The notes below the pieces were generated by a model, which worked only from the letters and a program-made list of their open reading frames with translations, was not told the DNA's origin and ran no database searches. From Pseudoxanthomonas mexicana (GTDB lineage: Bacteria; Pseudomonadota; Gammaproteobacteria; Xanthomonadales; Xanthomonadaceae), in the NCBI RefSeq assembly GCF_010093385.1, contig NZ_PDWV01000009.1, forward strand, positions 1 to 64,000: a stretch of 64,000 bases of DNA. Direction: 5' to 3'. The translations under genes and the position numbers were made by a program. This document shows, piece after piece, positions 34,304-43,534 of this stretch; within the stretch, counting starts at the first letter, position 1, and every line of letters begins with the position of its first letter.

Positions 34304-36529
34304 TTACCAGCTCACGGCAAGGCTGGCCGACAGGCTGCGACCCGGCGCGGTATAGCGGGCCAGCGTCGTACTGGTGTCCAGCACCAGCGCGATGTCGCCG
34401 GCCTCGATATAGGTGCGGTCCCCCAGGTTGAACACACCGACGTTGAACCGGGCCCCGGGCGCGAAGTTCCAGTGCGCATACAGGTCGAGCACGCCATAGC
34501 CTGGCTGGCGGTAGTAGGCCGGATCGGAGACGCGGCGCTTGCGGTCGACAAACCGACCCGCCAGCTCCGCACCCCATGACGGCGCGTCGTACGCCAGACC
34601 CAGCGTCGCGGTCAGCGGGTCCACGCTGGCCAGCGGTGTATCGGCGCTGCGATCCTCGCCGCGCGACCACGCGGCCGCGCCGCGCAGCGACCAGCCGTCC
34701 CACGCATCGGACAGCGCACCGATGTCCAAGCCCGCCTTGAACTCCACGCCATGGATCTGCGCTTCGGAAATGTTCTGCGACTGGTAGACCATCAACCCGT
34801 CATCGTTGTAGCCGATGAAGCGCATCGACTCGATGAAGTCGTCGTAGCGGTTGTAGTAGCCCGACAGGCTGGCGTACGCCGCCTTCCCGGCGTAGCGGAC
34901 GCCCAGTTCCACGCCATCGCTGGTTTCCGGCTTCAGGTTCGGGTTGGCGATCGCCGTGTAGCCGAACTGCACGTTGGTGAAGCCGATGTTGACGTCGTTG
35001 TACGGCGGCGAGCGGAAGCCGTGCGCATAGCCGCCGAACAGCGACCATGCGGGTGCGAACCTCCACACCACGCCCAGCTTGGGCGACACGGCGGTCTCGC
35101 GGATGTCCGCCAGCGCCAGGCCCGGGTTGTCGGTGTCGAAGATGGCATCGTGCCGGGGATCGAGCCGGTAGTGATCCACGCGCAGGCCCGGCACCAGCCG
35201 GAACGTGCCGTCGGCGAAACCGATCTCGTCCTGCACATACAGTGCGGCGGTCGTGGTCCTGCTGATGGGGAAGTCGCGCACGGGGAACGTATCAGGCGAC
35301 ATCACCGGCGTGCTCACGCCGGTCAGCGGGAACGTGCGCAGACCATCGCGCTTCTGCCGCGTCTCGGTGCCCGCGATGTCCAGGCCGTAGATCAGGTCAT
35401 GCCGGACCGATGCACCGAACGCCTTGCGGAAATTCGCCTGCAGACCGTAGGTCCGCTGGTCGAAATTGAACGCGCGCTCGCGGATGTCGCGCAGCGTCGC
35501 CGCCGGCAGCGTCCGTTCCTCGCGCGTGTACTGGGTGGTCTCGCTGTCCTGGCGGTAAACCTGCCAGTCCAGGCTGTCGGCGAAACCGGCCGACAGGTCG
35601 TCCCATTCGTGCGCGAAGGCGACGCGCGCACGCGACTGGTGGTCGCGCGCGATCACGCGATCATTGTTGGCGCGCGTCAGCGACTGGTAGCCCTGCTGGG
35701 TCAACAGATCGGTGTCGGCACTGTCTTCGTTGCCCTCCACCGTCAGGCGGAAGCGCTGCCCTTCAGTCGGCGAGAAGACCAGCTTCGTCAGCAGGCTACG
35801 GCCGTCCCGCTCCTGCGGATTGGGCAGCGTGCGCGCGCCGCCGACGCCGGCGACATCGCCCTGATTTTCGGTTTCCTGACCCTGTCGATGGCCCACGCTG
35901 ACCAGGCCGCTCCAGCGCTCGCCGCCGAACGCCGCGGTGGCGTTGCCGAACAGGCCATTCCAGCTGCCGTCATAGCCAAGGCGGAAGCCGAAGTACGCAT
36001 CCTTCTCGTCGTCGAGATAGTCCGACGGGTCCCTGGTGATGAAGGAGACCACGCCGCCGAGCGCGTCCGAGCCGTACAGCGAACTGGACGGTCCACGCAC
36101 GATCTCGACCTGCTTCAGCGTATCGAGGTCAACGAAGTTGCGGTTCGCATTCGAGAAGCTGCCGATCGAGAACGCATCCGGCACCGGGATGCCATCGGTC
36201 TGGATGCGCACGCGGTTGCCCTCCAGGCCGCGGATGCGGAAACCGCCCAGACCGAAGCGGCCGAAGCTCGAGGTCACCGTGACGCCGGGCTCGTAGCGCA
36301 CCAGGCCCTTGATGTCGCGCACCAGGCGGTCGTCCAGTTCCTCGCGATCGATGACACTGACTGTATTGGGTACGTCGGCGACGGCGCGCTCGCTGCGCGT
36401 GGCGGTGACCTGGATGCGCTCGAACTCCCGCGTGGCGGTGTCGGCGGATGTTTCGGCACGGGCATGGCCGGCAAGGGCCAGCCACACGGCCGCGGTGAGC
36501 AGCGTGGGGCGCTTCATGGCGTACAGCAT
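34304..36529 (-). CDS. TonB-dependent hemoglobin/heme receptor
   Basis: 741-residue outer-membrane receptor. Signal peptide MKRPTLLTAAVWLALAGHARA (starting at the fifth codon; ATG 36517 is an alternative start), then a TonB box region FERIQVTATRSERAVADVP and plug motifs EELDDRLVRDIKGLVRYEPG, GLGGFRIRGLEGNRVRIQTD and VEIVRGPSSSLYGSDALGGV. The heme-receptor subfamily is suggested by the NVQFGYTAIANPNLKPETSD region (NPNL) and by the hemP gene upstream. Mature end: SLSASLAVSW. The hemP promoter with its Fur box probably drives the operon. Confidence 0.93.
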   Translation of the reverse strand: MLYAMKRPTLLTAAVWLALAGHARAETSADTATREFERIQVTATRSERAVADVPNTVSVIDREELDDRLVRDIKGLVRYEPGVTVTSSFGRFGLGGFRIRGLEGNRVRIQTDGIPVPDAFSIGSFSNANRNFVDLDTLKQVEIVRGPSSSLYGSDALGGVVSFITRDPSDYLDDEKDAYFGFRLGYDGSWNGLFGNATAAFGGERWSGLVSVGHRQGQETENQGDVAGVGGARTLPNPQERDGRSLLTKLVFSPTEGQRFRLTVEGNEDSADTDLLTQQGYQSLTRANNDRVIARDHQSRARVAFAHEWDDLSAGFADSLDWQVYRQDSETTQYTREERTLPAATLRDIRERAFNFDQRTYGLQANFRKAFGASVRHDLIYGLDIAGTETRQKRDGLRTFPLTGVSTPVMSPDTFPVRDFPISRTTTAALYVQDEIGFADGTFRLVPGLRVDHYRLDPRHDAIFDTDNPGLALADIRETAVSPKLGVVWRFAPAWSLFGGYAHGFRSPPYNDVNIGFTNVQFGYTAIANPNLKPETSDGVELGVRYAGKAAYASLSGYYNRYDDFIESMRFIGYNDDGLMVYQSQNISEAQIHGVEFKAGLDIGALSDAWDGWSLRGAAAWSRGEDRSADTPLASVDPLTATLGLAYDAPSWGAELAGRFVDRKRRVSDPAYYRQPGYGVLDLYAHWNFAPGARFNVGVFNLGDRTYIEAGDIALVLDTSTTLARYTAPGRSLSASLAVSW

Positions 36530-36653
36530 TCCTGTGGGGGATGAAGACCCGGAAGGCTGGCGGCCGGAGAATCCTTGGCTGGCGCCCGGTGGAGAGAGAA
36601 GGTGTTATGCAGCGGCGCGGCGCGACGATGCACCGTCGCGACGAGGGTTCGGC

Positions 36654-36860
36654 CTACTTGGTGAGGATCAGCTTGTCGTTGCTGGTGTGGCGCAGGCGAA
36701 ACACGCGGTCGCCGTGGCGGATGAGGACTTCGCGCTGCCCTTTCAGCAGGGCGGTGCTGTCCAGGGCGTCCTCGGCCTGCGGCCGGGCGTGCGACAGGGA
36801 AAGGCGCTCGCGCAGCGCCAGCGAATCGGACGTGGGCAATGCGGTGACGTTCGAGATCAT
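36654..36860 (-). CDS. hemP: Hemin uptake protein HemP
   Basis: 68 residues. The conserved HemP core is clear: ALLKGQREVLIRHGDRVFRL followed by RHTSNDKLILTK. HemP is a small cytosolic protein required for, or promoting, expression or function of heme-uptake operons in several proteobacteria. It is the first gene of the heme operon, preceded by a Fur box and separated from the receptor by about 125 bases. Confidence 0.92.
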   Translation of the reverse strand: MISNVTALPTSDSLALRERLSLSHARPQAEDALDSTALLKGQREVLIRHGDRVFRLRHTSNDKLILTK

Positions 36861-36888
36861 CGGGAAGCTCCAGGACGGAACGCCAATG

Positions 36889-36916
36889 ATGATAATGATT
36901 CTTATTTGCGAGTCAA
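36889..36916 (-). promoter_or_regulatory. Promoter with Fur box upstream of hemP
   Basis: On the minus strand TTGACT (36911-36916), 16-base spacer, TATCAT (36889-36894). A Fur-type site overlaps: TGATAATGATTCTTA (36890-36904, plus strand), matching 12 of 14 positions of the 7-1-7 inverted repeat TGATAAT-N-ATTATCA. Iron-replete repression of hemP is expected. Confidence 0.78.
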
Positions 36917-36938
36917 CACCCCGGATGGGGCTCCCGCC

Positions 36939-37910
36939 TCAGTCCGCGGCGGCGGTCAGCCGGGCCCAGACCGGCTCGTCGTATCGCCCCGCAAGCTCCA
37001 GCGCCGTGAGGTTCTCGCGCAGTTGCCCGGGGCGGCTGGCGCCCAGGATGACGCTGGAGACATGCGGGTTCTGCAGGCACCAGGCGATGGCGAGCGGCGC
37101 AGGCTTCTCGCCCAGTTCGGCCGCCGCGGCGGCATAGCGGGCTGCGCGCTCCGGCCGCCGGGCGCCCTCCGCACCCAACACCATACGGCGCAGTTCCTCG
37201 TGCCCGGCCCGGCCCAGCCGGGTGTCGCCGGCGATGTCCTTCCCGTACTTGCCGGTCAGCAGTCCGGAGGCGAGCGGCGACCAGGTGGTGGTGCCCAGGC
37301 CCAGCTCGGCGTAGAGCGGCGCGTACTCCAGCTCCACCCGCTGGCGATGCAGCAGGTTGTACTGCGGCTGCTCCATGGTGGGCCCGTGCAGATGATGCTT
37401 GCGCGCGATCGCGGCGGCTTCGCGGATGCGGGCGGCCGGCCACTCCGACGTGCCCCAGTACAGCACCTTTCCCTGCCGGATCAGGCTGTCCATCGCCCAG
37501 ACGGTCTCCTCGACCGGCGTATCCGGATCCGGCCTGTGACAGTAGTAGAGATCCACGTAGTCCACCTGCAGCCGGCGCAGGGCCGCGTGACAGGCATCGA
37601 ACACGTGCTTGCGCGACAGGCCGCGCTGGGTGGGGCGCGGGTTCTCCACCGACCCGAAACACACCTTGCTGGACACGCAGAAACCATCCCGCGGCAACCC
37701 CAGCGCGCGCAGCGCTTCACCCATCACGCGCTCGGCTTCGCCATGGCCATAGACCTCGGCGTTGTCGAAGAAGTTGATCCCGTGGTCCCAGGCCAGCGCG
37801 ATCAGTTCGCCCGCCTCGCGCGGGCCCACCTGCTGCCCGAACGTCAGCCAGGCACCGAAGGACAGGGCTGAGACCTGGAGGCCCGACGTGCCCAGGCGGC
37901 GATATTGCAT
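36939..37910 (-). CDS. Aldo/keto reductase
   Basis: 323-residue NADPH-dependent carbonyl reductase. The ATG at 37910 starts the family N-terminus MQYRRLGTSGLQVSALSFGA. The catalytic tetrad is visible: Asp and Tyr in FFDNAEVYGHGEAE, Lys in VSSKVCFG, His in YYCHRPDPDTPVEET. The cofactor-binding C-terminus has VILGASRPGQLRENL. It resembles the Kv-beta/YghZ branch. The frame extends upstream across the Mn riboswitch region but that part is non-coding in character. Confidence 0.92.
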   Translation of the reverse strand: MQYRRLGTSGLQVSALSFGAWLTFGQQVGPREAGELIALAWDHGINFFDNAEVYGHGEAERVMGEALRALGLPRDGFCVSSKVCFGSVENPRPTQRGLSRKHVFDACHAALRRLQVDYVDLYYCHRPDPDTPVEETVWAMDSLIRQGKVLYWGTSEWPAARIREAAAIARKHHLHGPTMEQPQYNLLHRQRVELEYAPLYAELGLGTTTWSPLASGLLTGKYGKDIAGDTRLGRAGHEELRRMVLGAEGARRPERAARYAAAAAELGEKPAPLAIAWCLQNPHVSSVILGASRPGQLRENLTALELAGRYDEPVWARLTAAAD

Positions 37911-38009
37911 GGCAGGCTCCGGTAACGACCGTGTCCATCGTAGCGCCCGTCCGGACGCCCGGCACGCGGCCAAATGAGAATGGCTCCGCCCCGCACGCCG
38001 CACACCTCC

Positions 38010-38015
38010 TACAAT
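38010..38015 (+). promoter_or_regulatory. -10 box TACAAT before the Mn riboswitch
   Basis: TACAAT places transcription start near 38022, about ten bases before the riboswitch's first conserved helix. No convincing -35 box is seen. Confidence 0.5.
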
Positions 38016-38021
38016 GCGCGC

Positions 38022-38220
38022 ACTTTCCTCCTCCGGGGAGTAGCCCACCCGTCCACACGGGGTCCGCGCGTCAACACACTTGGTCGACCGACCATGGTGC
38101 GCGGGACGAAGCGATCCGCTTCGCCGGGCAAGACCGAAGGCAGGCGTCGCGCTAACCCGGGCCGGGCAGTGCGTCGTTTGCCTTCGCGTCCACACGCGAA
38201 TGCCTGGCCCCGGAGTCGTA
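38022..38220 (+). promoter_or_regulatory. yybP-ykoY manganese riboswitch
   Basis: Contains both yybP-ykoY consensus blocks: CCGGGGAGTAGCC (38033-38045) and GCCGGGCAAGACC (38123-38135), separated by stem segments, as in the X. oryzae Mn2+-sensing riboswitch. The gene downstream is a UPF0016/MneA-type manganese exporter, the usual target. The 5' strand CTCCGGGG (38031-38038) is perfectly complementary to CCCCGGAG (38208-38215), which contains the ribosome binding site six bases before the ATG. This suggests translational control: without Mn2+ the site would be sequestered, with Mn2+ the aptamer helix would form and release it. Confidence 0.88.
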
Positions 38221-38221
38221 G

Positions 38222-38791
38222 ATGTTGTCCCTGCAAGCCCTGCTGGTGTCCACCGGCACAGTCACCCTGGCCGAGATCGGCGACAAGACCCAGCTGCTAG
38301 CCCTGCTGCTGGCCGCGCGTTACCGCAAACCGTGGCCGATCGCGCTGGGCATACTCGCCGCCACGCTGGTCAACCATGCGATCTCGGCCTGGCTGGGCGC
38401 GGAATTGACCGATTGGCTGTCGCCCGAGGTGCTGCGCTGGGTCGTGGCGGCCAGTTTCCTGGCGGTGGCGCTTTGGACGCTGAAGCCGGACACGCTGGAC
38501 GAGAACGAGAAGCTGCCGGCCCATGGCGCCTTCCTGGCGACCACGGTGGCGTTCTTCCTGGCCGAGATCGGCGACAAGACCCAGGTGGCGACCGTGCTGC
38601 TGGCGACCCGGTACGAGCCGCTGTGGCAGGTGATCGCAGGCACCACGATCGGCATGCTGCTGGCCAACCTGCCGGTGGTCTGGCTGGGCCACCGTTTCGC
38701 CGACAGGCTGCCGTTGAAGCTGGCCCGCAGCCTGGCCGCGCTGGTGTTCTTCGCCCTGGCCCTCTGGGTTGCCTGGCGCGGGGTTGGCTGA
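38222..38791 (+). CDS. mneA: Manganese exporter, UPF0016/GDT1 family
   Basis: 189 residues with six membrane helices in two homologous halves. Each half carries the family hallmark ExGDK(T/S): VTLAEIGDKTQLLALLLAAR in the first, AFFLAEIGDKTQVATVLLAT in the second. The acidic residues bind Mn2+ (or Ca2+) in characterised members such as Vibrio MneA and yeast Gdt1. Expression is expected to rise with Mn2+ through the riboswitch. The SD GGAG lies six bases from the ATG. The gene symbol follows the Vibrio homologue. Confidence 0.9.
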   Translation: MLSLQALLVSTGTVTLAEIGDKTQLLALLLAARYRKPWPIALGILAATLVNHAISAWLGAELTDWLSPEVLRWVVAASFLAVALWTLKPDTLDENEKLPAHGAFLATTVAFFLAEIGDKTQVATVLLATRYEPLWQVIAGTTIGMLLANLPVVWLGHRFADRLPLKLARSLAALVFFALALWVAWRGVG

Positions 38792-38860
38792 ACGGACTGA
38801 TGGAGCCGGTGCGCTGCTAGACTGCCGGGTCAGAACAACACGCAAGGTCTGGGGGAATAC

Positions 38861-40158
38861 ATGCTGGAAGTCTTGGGGCGGATCGGCTTCGGCCTGTTCG
38901 GTCTGGCGGTGCTGATCGGCATCGTCTGGCTGTTTTCCAACAACCGACGGGCCATCGACTGGAAGCTGGTCGCCACGGGCATCACGCTGCAGATCGCCTT
39001 CGCCGCCCTGGTGCTGCTGGTACCGGGCGGGCGCGAGGTGTTCGACTGGCTGGGCCACGGCTTCGTGAAGATCCTGGAGTTCGTGAAGGCGGGCTCCGGC
39101 TTCATTTTCGGCAGCCTGATGGACACCGAGAAGTTCGGCTTCATCTTCGCCTTCCAGGTGCTGCCCACCATCATCTTCTTCGCCGCACTGATGGGCGTGA
39201 TGTACCACCTGGGCGTGATGCAGTTCATCGTGCGGATGATGGCGCTGGCCATCACCAAGGTGATGCGCGTGTCCGGCGCCGAGACCACCAGCGTCTGCGC
39301 CAGCGTATTCATCGGCCAGACCGAAGCGCCGCTGACGGTGCGCCCGTACATTCCGAAGATGACCGAGTCCGAGCTGATCACCATGATGATCGGCGGCATG
39401 GCCCATATCGCCGGCGGCGTGCTGGCGGCCTACGTGGGCATGCTGGGCGGCGGCGATCCGGAGCAGCAGGCCTTCTATGCCAAGCACCTGCTGGCCGCGT
39501 CGATCATGGCCGCTCCCGCCACGCTGGTGGTGGCGAAGCTGCTTATCCCGGAAACCGGCACGCCGCTGACCCGCGGCACGGTGAAGATGGAAGTGGAGAA
39601 AACCTCCAGCAACATCATCGACGCCGCGGCGGCCGGCGCCGGCGACGGCCTGAAGCTGGCGCTGAACATCGGCGCGATGCTGTTGGCCTTCATTGCCCTG
39701 ATCGCGCTGATCAATGCGCCGCTGACCTGGTTCGGCGACGTCACCGGCCTGGCGGCCGCCATCGGCAAGCCGACCGACCTGGCCACGATCTTCGGCTACT
39801 GCTGGCCCCGATCGCCTGGGTCATCGGCGTGCCGTGGCAGGACGCCACCACCGTGGGCTCGCTGATCGGCCAGAAGGTGGTCATCAACGAATTCGTCGCC
39901 TACCTGCAGCTGGCCGGCATCGTGAACGGGCAGACGCCCGGCGTGACCCTGACCGACGAAGGCCGGCTGATCGCCACATACGCCCTGTGCGGCTTCGCCA
40001 ACTTCAGCTCGATCGCCATCCAGATCGGCGGCATCGGCGGTCTGGCGCCGGAACGGCGCTCGGACCTGGCGCGCTTCGGCCTGCGCGCCGTGCTGGGCGG
40101 CACCATCGCCACGCTGATGACGGCCACCATCGCCGGGGTGCTGTCGCACTTCGGCTGA
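38861..40158 (+). pseudogene. nupC: Concentrative nucleoside transporter (NupC/CNT family), frameshifted as read
   Basis: Inner-membrane symporter for nucleosides. Helices and family motifs are well kept: [20 protein letters not shown], the substrate-site region [20 protein letters not shown], and, in the second frame, LCGFANFSSIAIQIGGIGGL. The frame breaks near 39797-39800: after DLATIFGY the sequence reads TGCTGGCCCC where CTGCTGGCCCC would continue as [20 protein letters not shown]. One inserted base gives about 432 residues, normal for CNT proteins. Both halves look under selection, so an assembly error is likely. The adjacent ribokinase gene fits nucleoside/ribose catabolism. Confidence 0.88.
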
Positions 40159-40255
40159 TCCGGAGGGAGCGGCCGCCGGCCGCTTCCTTCCTCCTGCTTA
40201 CGTTTACCTCCCGTGACCACGGCATTGCCGTGGTCCGGACTCCAGGTATCCCCGC

Positions 40256-41251
40256 ATGAACACGCCATCCCCCACTCCGTCCCACGTCGTCGTCGTGGGC
40301 TCCTTCAACGTCGACCACGTGTGGCGCTGCGACGCCCTGCCGGTCGCCGGCGCGACCATCGCCGGCCGCTACGCGAACGGCCCGGGCGGCAAGGGCTTCA
40401 ACCAGGCCATCGCGGCGGTGCGGGCGGGCGCGGACACGACGTTCGTGTGCGCGCTGGGCGATGACGCCGGTGGCCGGCTGGCACGCGATCTGGCGGCCGC
40501 CGACGGCCTGGCCCTGCGCGTGCAGGCGAGCGACGAGCCCCCCGGCACCGCCGGCATCTACGTGGACGCGCACGGGCGCAACACCATCGTCATCGGTGCC
40601 GGCGCCAACGCGATGCTGTCGGCCGATTTCGTCGCCAGCCAGACGGACGTGCTGACGACAGCCGGCGTGGTGCTGGTCCAGCTGGAATCGCCTGCCGACG
40701 CGGTGCTGGCCGCGCTGCAGGCCGCACGGCAGAAGGGCGCCACCACCCTGCTGAACCCCGCGCCGGCGAACGCCGCGACGACCACCGAACTGCTGGCGCA
40801 TGCCGACGTCATCACGCCCAACGAAACCGAGTTCGCCGCCCTGCTCGCCCGCCATCTGGGCGAACGCATCACCGCCGACGATGTCGCCACCCTCGATGGC
40901 GTCACCCTGCACCAGCACTGCCGGCAGCTGTTCCCGCACGGCACGGTGGTGGTGACGCTGGGCGCCACCGGCGTGTACGTCTCCCACCCCGAGGAGGCGT
41001 TGCGCGGCGATGCGCGGCCGCACTACCGCATGGCTGCCGAAGCGGCGACGGTCGTCGATACGACGGGCGCGGGCGACGCCTTCAACGGTGCGCTGGCCGC
41101 ATCGCTGGCGGAAGCTTCGCAGGCGTCATTCGCCGACCATGTGCGCTTCGCCAACCGTTACGCCGCGCTGTCCACCGAACGGGCCGGAGCCGCGCTGGCC
41201 ATGCCGCTGCTGAGCGAACTGCGGGCGCGCTTCGACACCGTGGCGGGCTGA
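40256..41251 (+). CDS. rbsK: Ribokinase (PfkB family)
   Basis: Phosphorylates ribose, or a related sugar, to ribose-5-phosphate. 331 residues with PfkB motifs: VVVGSFNVDHVWRCDALPVA, the N-terminal signature GRYANGPGGKGFNQAIAAVR, LLNPAPANA, ITPNETEFAALL and the C-terminal signature with catalytic Asp, VVDTTGAGDAFNGALAASLA. It lies 97 bases after the CNT transporter and is likely co-transcribed with it. No nucleoside hydrolase is adjacent. Confidence 0.92.
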   Translation: MNTPSPTPSHVVVVGSFNVDHVWRCDALPVAGATIAGRYANGPGGKGFNQAIAAVRAGADTTFVCALGDDAGGRLARDLAAADGLALRVQASDEPPGTAGIYVDAHGRNTIVIGAGANAMLSADFVASQTDVLTTAGVVLVQLESPADAVLAALQAARQKGATTLLNPAPANAATTTELLAHADVITPNETEFAALLARHLGERITADDVATLDGVTLHQHCRQLFPHGTVVVTLGATGVYVSHPEEALRGDARPHYRMAAEAATVVDTTGAGDAFNGALAASLAEASQASFADHVRFANRYAALSTERAGAALAMPLLSELRARFDTVAG

Positions 41252-41306
41252 ACAAGGCTTCCGGTCGAGGACCCGCAGGCACATGCCAGCGGACACCTCT
41301 AGCTAC

Positions 41307-41321
41307 TGATAACCATTCTCA
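41307..41321 (+). promoter_or_regulatory. Fur box upstream of the siderophore receptor
   Basis: TGATAACCATTCTCA matches 12 of 14 positions of the 7-1-7 Fur repeat TGATAAT-N-ATTATCA. It ends 38 bases before the receptor ATG. A second overlapping palindrome, ATTCT-CATTT-AGAAT, follows. Confidence 0.75.
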
Positions 41322-41359
41322 TTTAGAATGATCGGGTCCGACACGCCCGATCCTTCTCC

Positions 41360-43513
41360 ATGACCTCTCCGCTCCGCCTGAGCCTGCTTTCGCTCGCCCT
41401 CTCATCCATTCTGAGCCCGGCTGCGATTGCGCAGTCCAACGATGCCGTCCAGCTCGACCGCGTGACGGTCTCGGCCAGTACCAGCCGCATTCCGGATTCG
41501 GCCGCGGCCCTGCCGAACACCATCACCATCATCGATCGCCAGCAGCTGGATCAGCAGCTGGCGCTGACACAGGACCTGTCCCAGGTCCTGGCCAACCTGA
41601 TTCCCGCCTTCACGCCTTCCCGCCAGAAGCTGACCAACGCCGGTGAGAACCTGCGCGGCCGCAAGCCGCTGTATCTGGTCGACGGCGTACCGCAGTCGAC
41701 GCCATTGCGCGAAGGCGGACGCGACGGCCACACCATCGACCCGGCGATGATCGAGCGGATCGAAGTGATCCACGGCGCCAATGCGTTGCAGGGCCTGGGC
41801 GCCTCCGGCGGCATCATCAACATCATCACCAAGCGCGCGCCCCGCAAGGACGGCGAGACGTTCCACGATGTCAGCGTCAGCGCAAGCGTGGCGGTCCCCC
41901 GCGAAGACGACAGCGCGGGCTACAAGGCGTCCTACGTTTTCGGCACGCGACGCGGCGACGTGGACTTCGTCGGCGGCGCATCCCTGGCCAGCGAAGGACT
42001 CTATTACGACGGCGATGGCCGGGCGATCGCCGTCAACGACGTCCAGGGCGACCTGATGGACGCGCGCAGCCACAACCTCTTCGCCAAGGTCGGCTGGAAC
42101 CTCGACGACCAGCGCCGGCTGCAGGTCAGCGCCAACCACTACGAACTGCAGGGCAACAACGACTACCGCACCGTGCCGGGCAACATCGCCACCGGCCAGC
42201 TGGCCACGTCCGCGCCGGGCGGCAGCGAAGGCGAAGGCGCCCGCAACCGCTCGACATCGGTGGTGCTGGATTACACCGATCATGACCTGGCCGGCGGCTT
42301 CCTGCAGACGCAGCTGTACTGGGTGGATTTCAAGGCCCTCTACGGCGGCAGCTACTGGGGCGACTTCTGGGGCGACGGGCGCGACCCGGACTGGTACGAC
42401 CAGTCGCAGAATGCGTCGGAGAAACTCGGCGGCAAGTTCAGCTGGTCGCGCGGCGACCTGTTCGGAATGGACCTGCGGGCCACGTTCGGGCTCGACCTGG
42501 CCCGCGACAGCACCTACCAGGAGCTGGTCTACGCGCAGATCGACTGGGTGCCGGAAACGACCTACGAATCGGTTTCGCCCTTCGTGCAGGCGGAATGGCG
42601 GTTCGCCGACGCCTGGCTGCTGACGGGCGGCCTTCGGCATGAGCGCGGCGAACTGCAGGTGGACGACTACCTGACCATCCCCGACCAGCGCACCGTGCCG
42701 GCCGGTGTGAAGGGCACGCGCTACCTGGTCACCGGCGGCACCACCAAAACCACCGAGACCCTGCCGAACCTGGGCATGGTGTGGGAAGCCACCGACGCGC
42801 TCAAGCTGTACGCGTCCTACGCCGAAGGCTACACCGTGGCCGACATCGGTCGCGTGCTGCGCGGCATCACCGCGGTCGGCCAGCGGGTGGACAACCTGGT
42901 CGACCTGCAGCCGGTCATCGCCGACAACCAGGAGATCGGCCTGGATTACGACGACGGCCGCTGGCTGGTGCATCTGGCCCTGTACCGCTCCGACTCGGAC
43001 CTGGGCTCGCGCCTGGCCTTCGATACCGCGACACAGACCTATGCCGTGGTCCGTGAGCGGACCGAGATCAAGGGCTTCGATGGCAGCCTGTCGTACCGCT
43101 TCAGCGACGGCATGCGCGCGGGCCTGGCCTACGCGCGCAGCGAAGGGCGCTACGACAGCAATGCCGATGGCCGCGTCGACAGCGATCTGCCCGGCATCAA
43201 TATCAGTCCGGACCGGGTCACCGCGTTCTGGGAGGCGTCGTTCACGCCCTCGGTGGACGTGCGCCTGCAGGCGAGCAAGGCGCTGGATCGCGAATTCGAC
43301 CTGCGCGGCACCCCGGTGGCCGACTTCGACGGTTACACCACGGTGGATCTGCTCACCCGCGTCAAGCTGCCCGTCGGCACGCTGAGCGTGGGCGTGGAGA
43401 ACCTCTTCTCGGAGCAGTACGTCACCTACTACTCGCAGAGCACGCCACGCAACGACACCTACACCGCCGGACGCGGGCGCGTGCTCACGGTGGGCTGGTC
43501 CCACCGCTTCTGA
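41360..43513 (+). CDS. TonB-dependent siderophore receptor
   Basis: 717 residues. Signal peptide MTSPLRLSLLSLALSSILSP ending AAIAQ, TonB box region LDRVTVSASTSRIPDSAAAL, and plug motifs NAGENLRGRKPLYLVDGVPQ, MIERIEVIHGANALQGLGAS and GIINIITKRAP. The barrel ends GRVLTVGWSHRF with a terminal Phe. The Fur box upstream and the PepSY-domain protein downstream suggest ferric-siderophore import followed by periplasmic reduction. No siderophore biosynthesis genes are in the window, so a xenosiderophore is possible. Confidence 0.92.
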   Translation: MTSPLRLSLLSLALSSILSPAAIAQSNDAVQLDRVTVSASTSRIPDSAAALPNTITIIDRQQLDQQLALTQDLSQVLANLIPAFTPSRQKLTNAGENLRGRKPLYLVDGVPQSTPLREGGRDGHTIDPAMIERIEVIHGANALQGLGASGGIINIITKRAPRKDGETFHDVSVSASVAVPREDDSAGYKASYVFGTRRGDVDFVGGASLASEGLYYDGDGRAIAVNDVQGDLMDARSHNLFAKVGWNLDDQRRLQVSANHYELQGNNDYRTVPGNIATGQLATSAPGGSEGEGARNRSTSVVLDYTDHDLAGGFLQTQLYWVDFKALYGGSYWGDFWGDGRDPDWYDQSQNASEKLGGKFSWSRGDLFGMDLRATFGLDLARDSTYQELVYAQIDWVPETTYESVSPFVQAEWRFADAWLLTGGLRHERGELQVDDYLTIPDQRTVPAGVKGTRYLVTGGTTKTTETLPNLGMVWEATDALKLYASYAEGYTVADIGRVLRGITAVGQRVDNLVDLQPVIADNQEIGLDYDDGRWLVHLALYRSDSDLGSRLAFDTATQTYAVVRERTEIKGFDGSLSYRFSDGMRAGLAYARSEGRYDSNADGRVDSDLPGINISPDRVTAFWEASFTPSVDVRLQASKALDREFDLRGTPVADFDGYTTVDLLTRVKLPVGTLSVGVENLFSEQYVTYYSQSTPRNDTYTAGRGRVLTVGWSHRF

Positions 43514-43534
43514 CGCGCCTCGCCAACGCACCGC

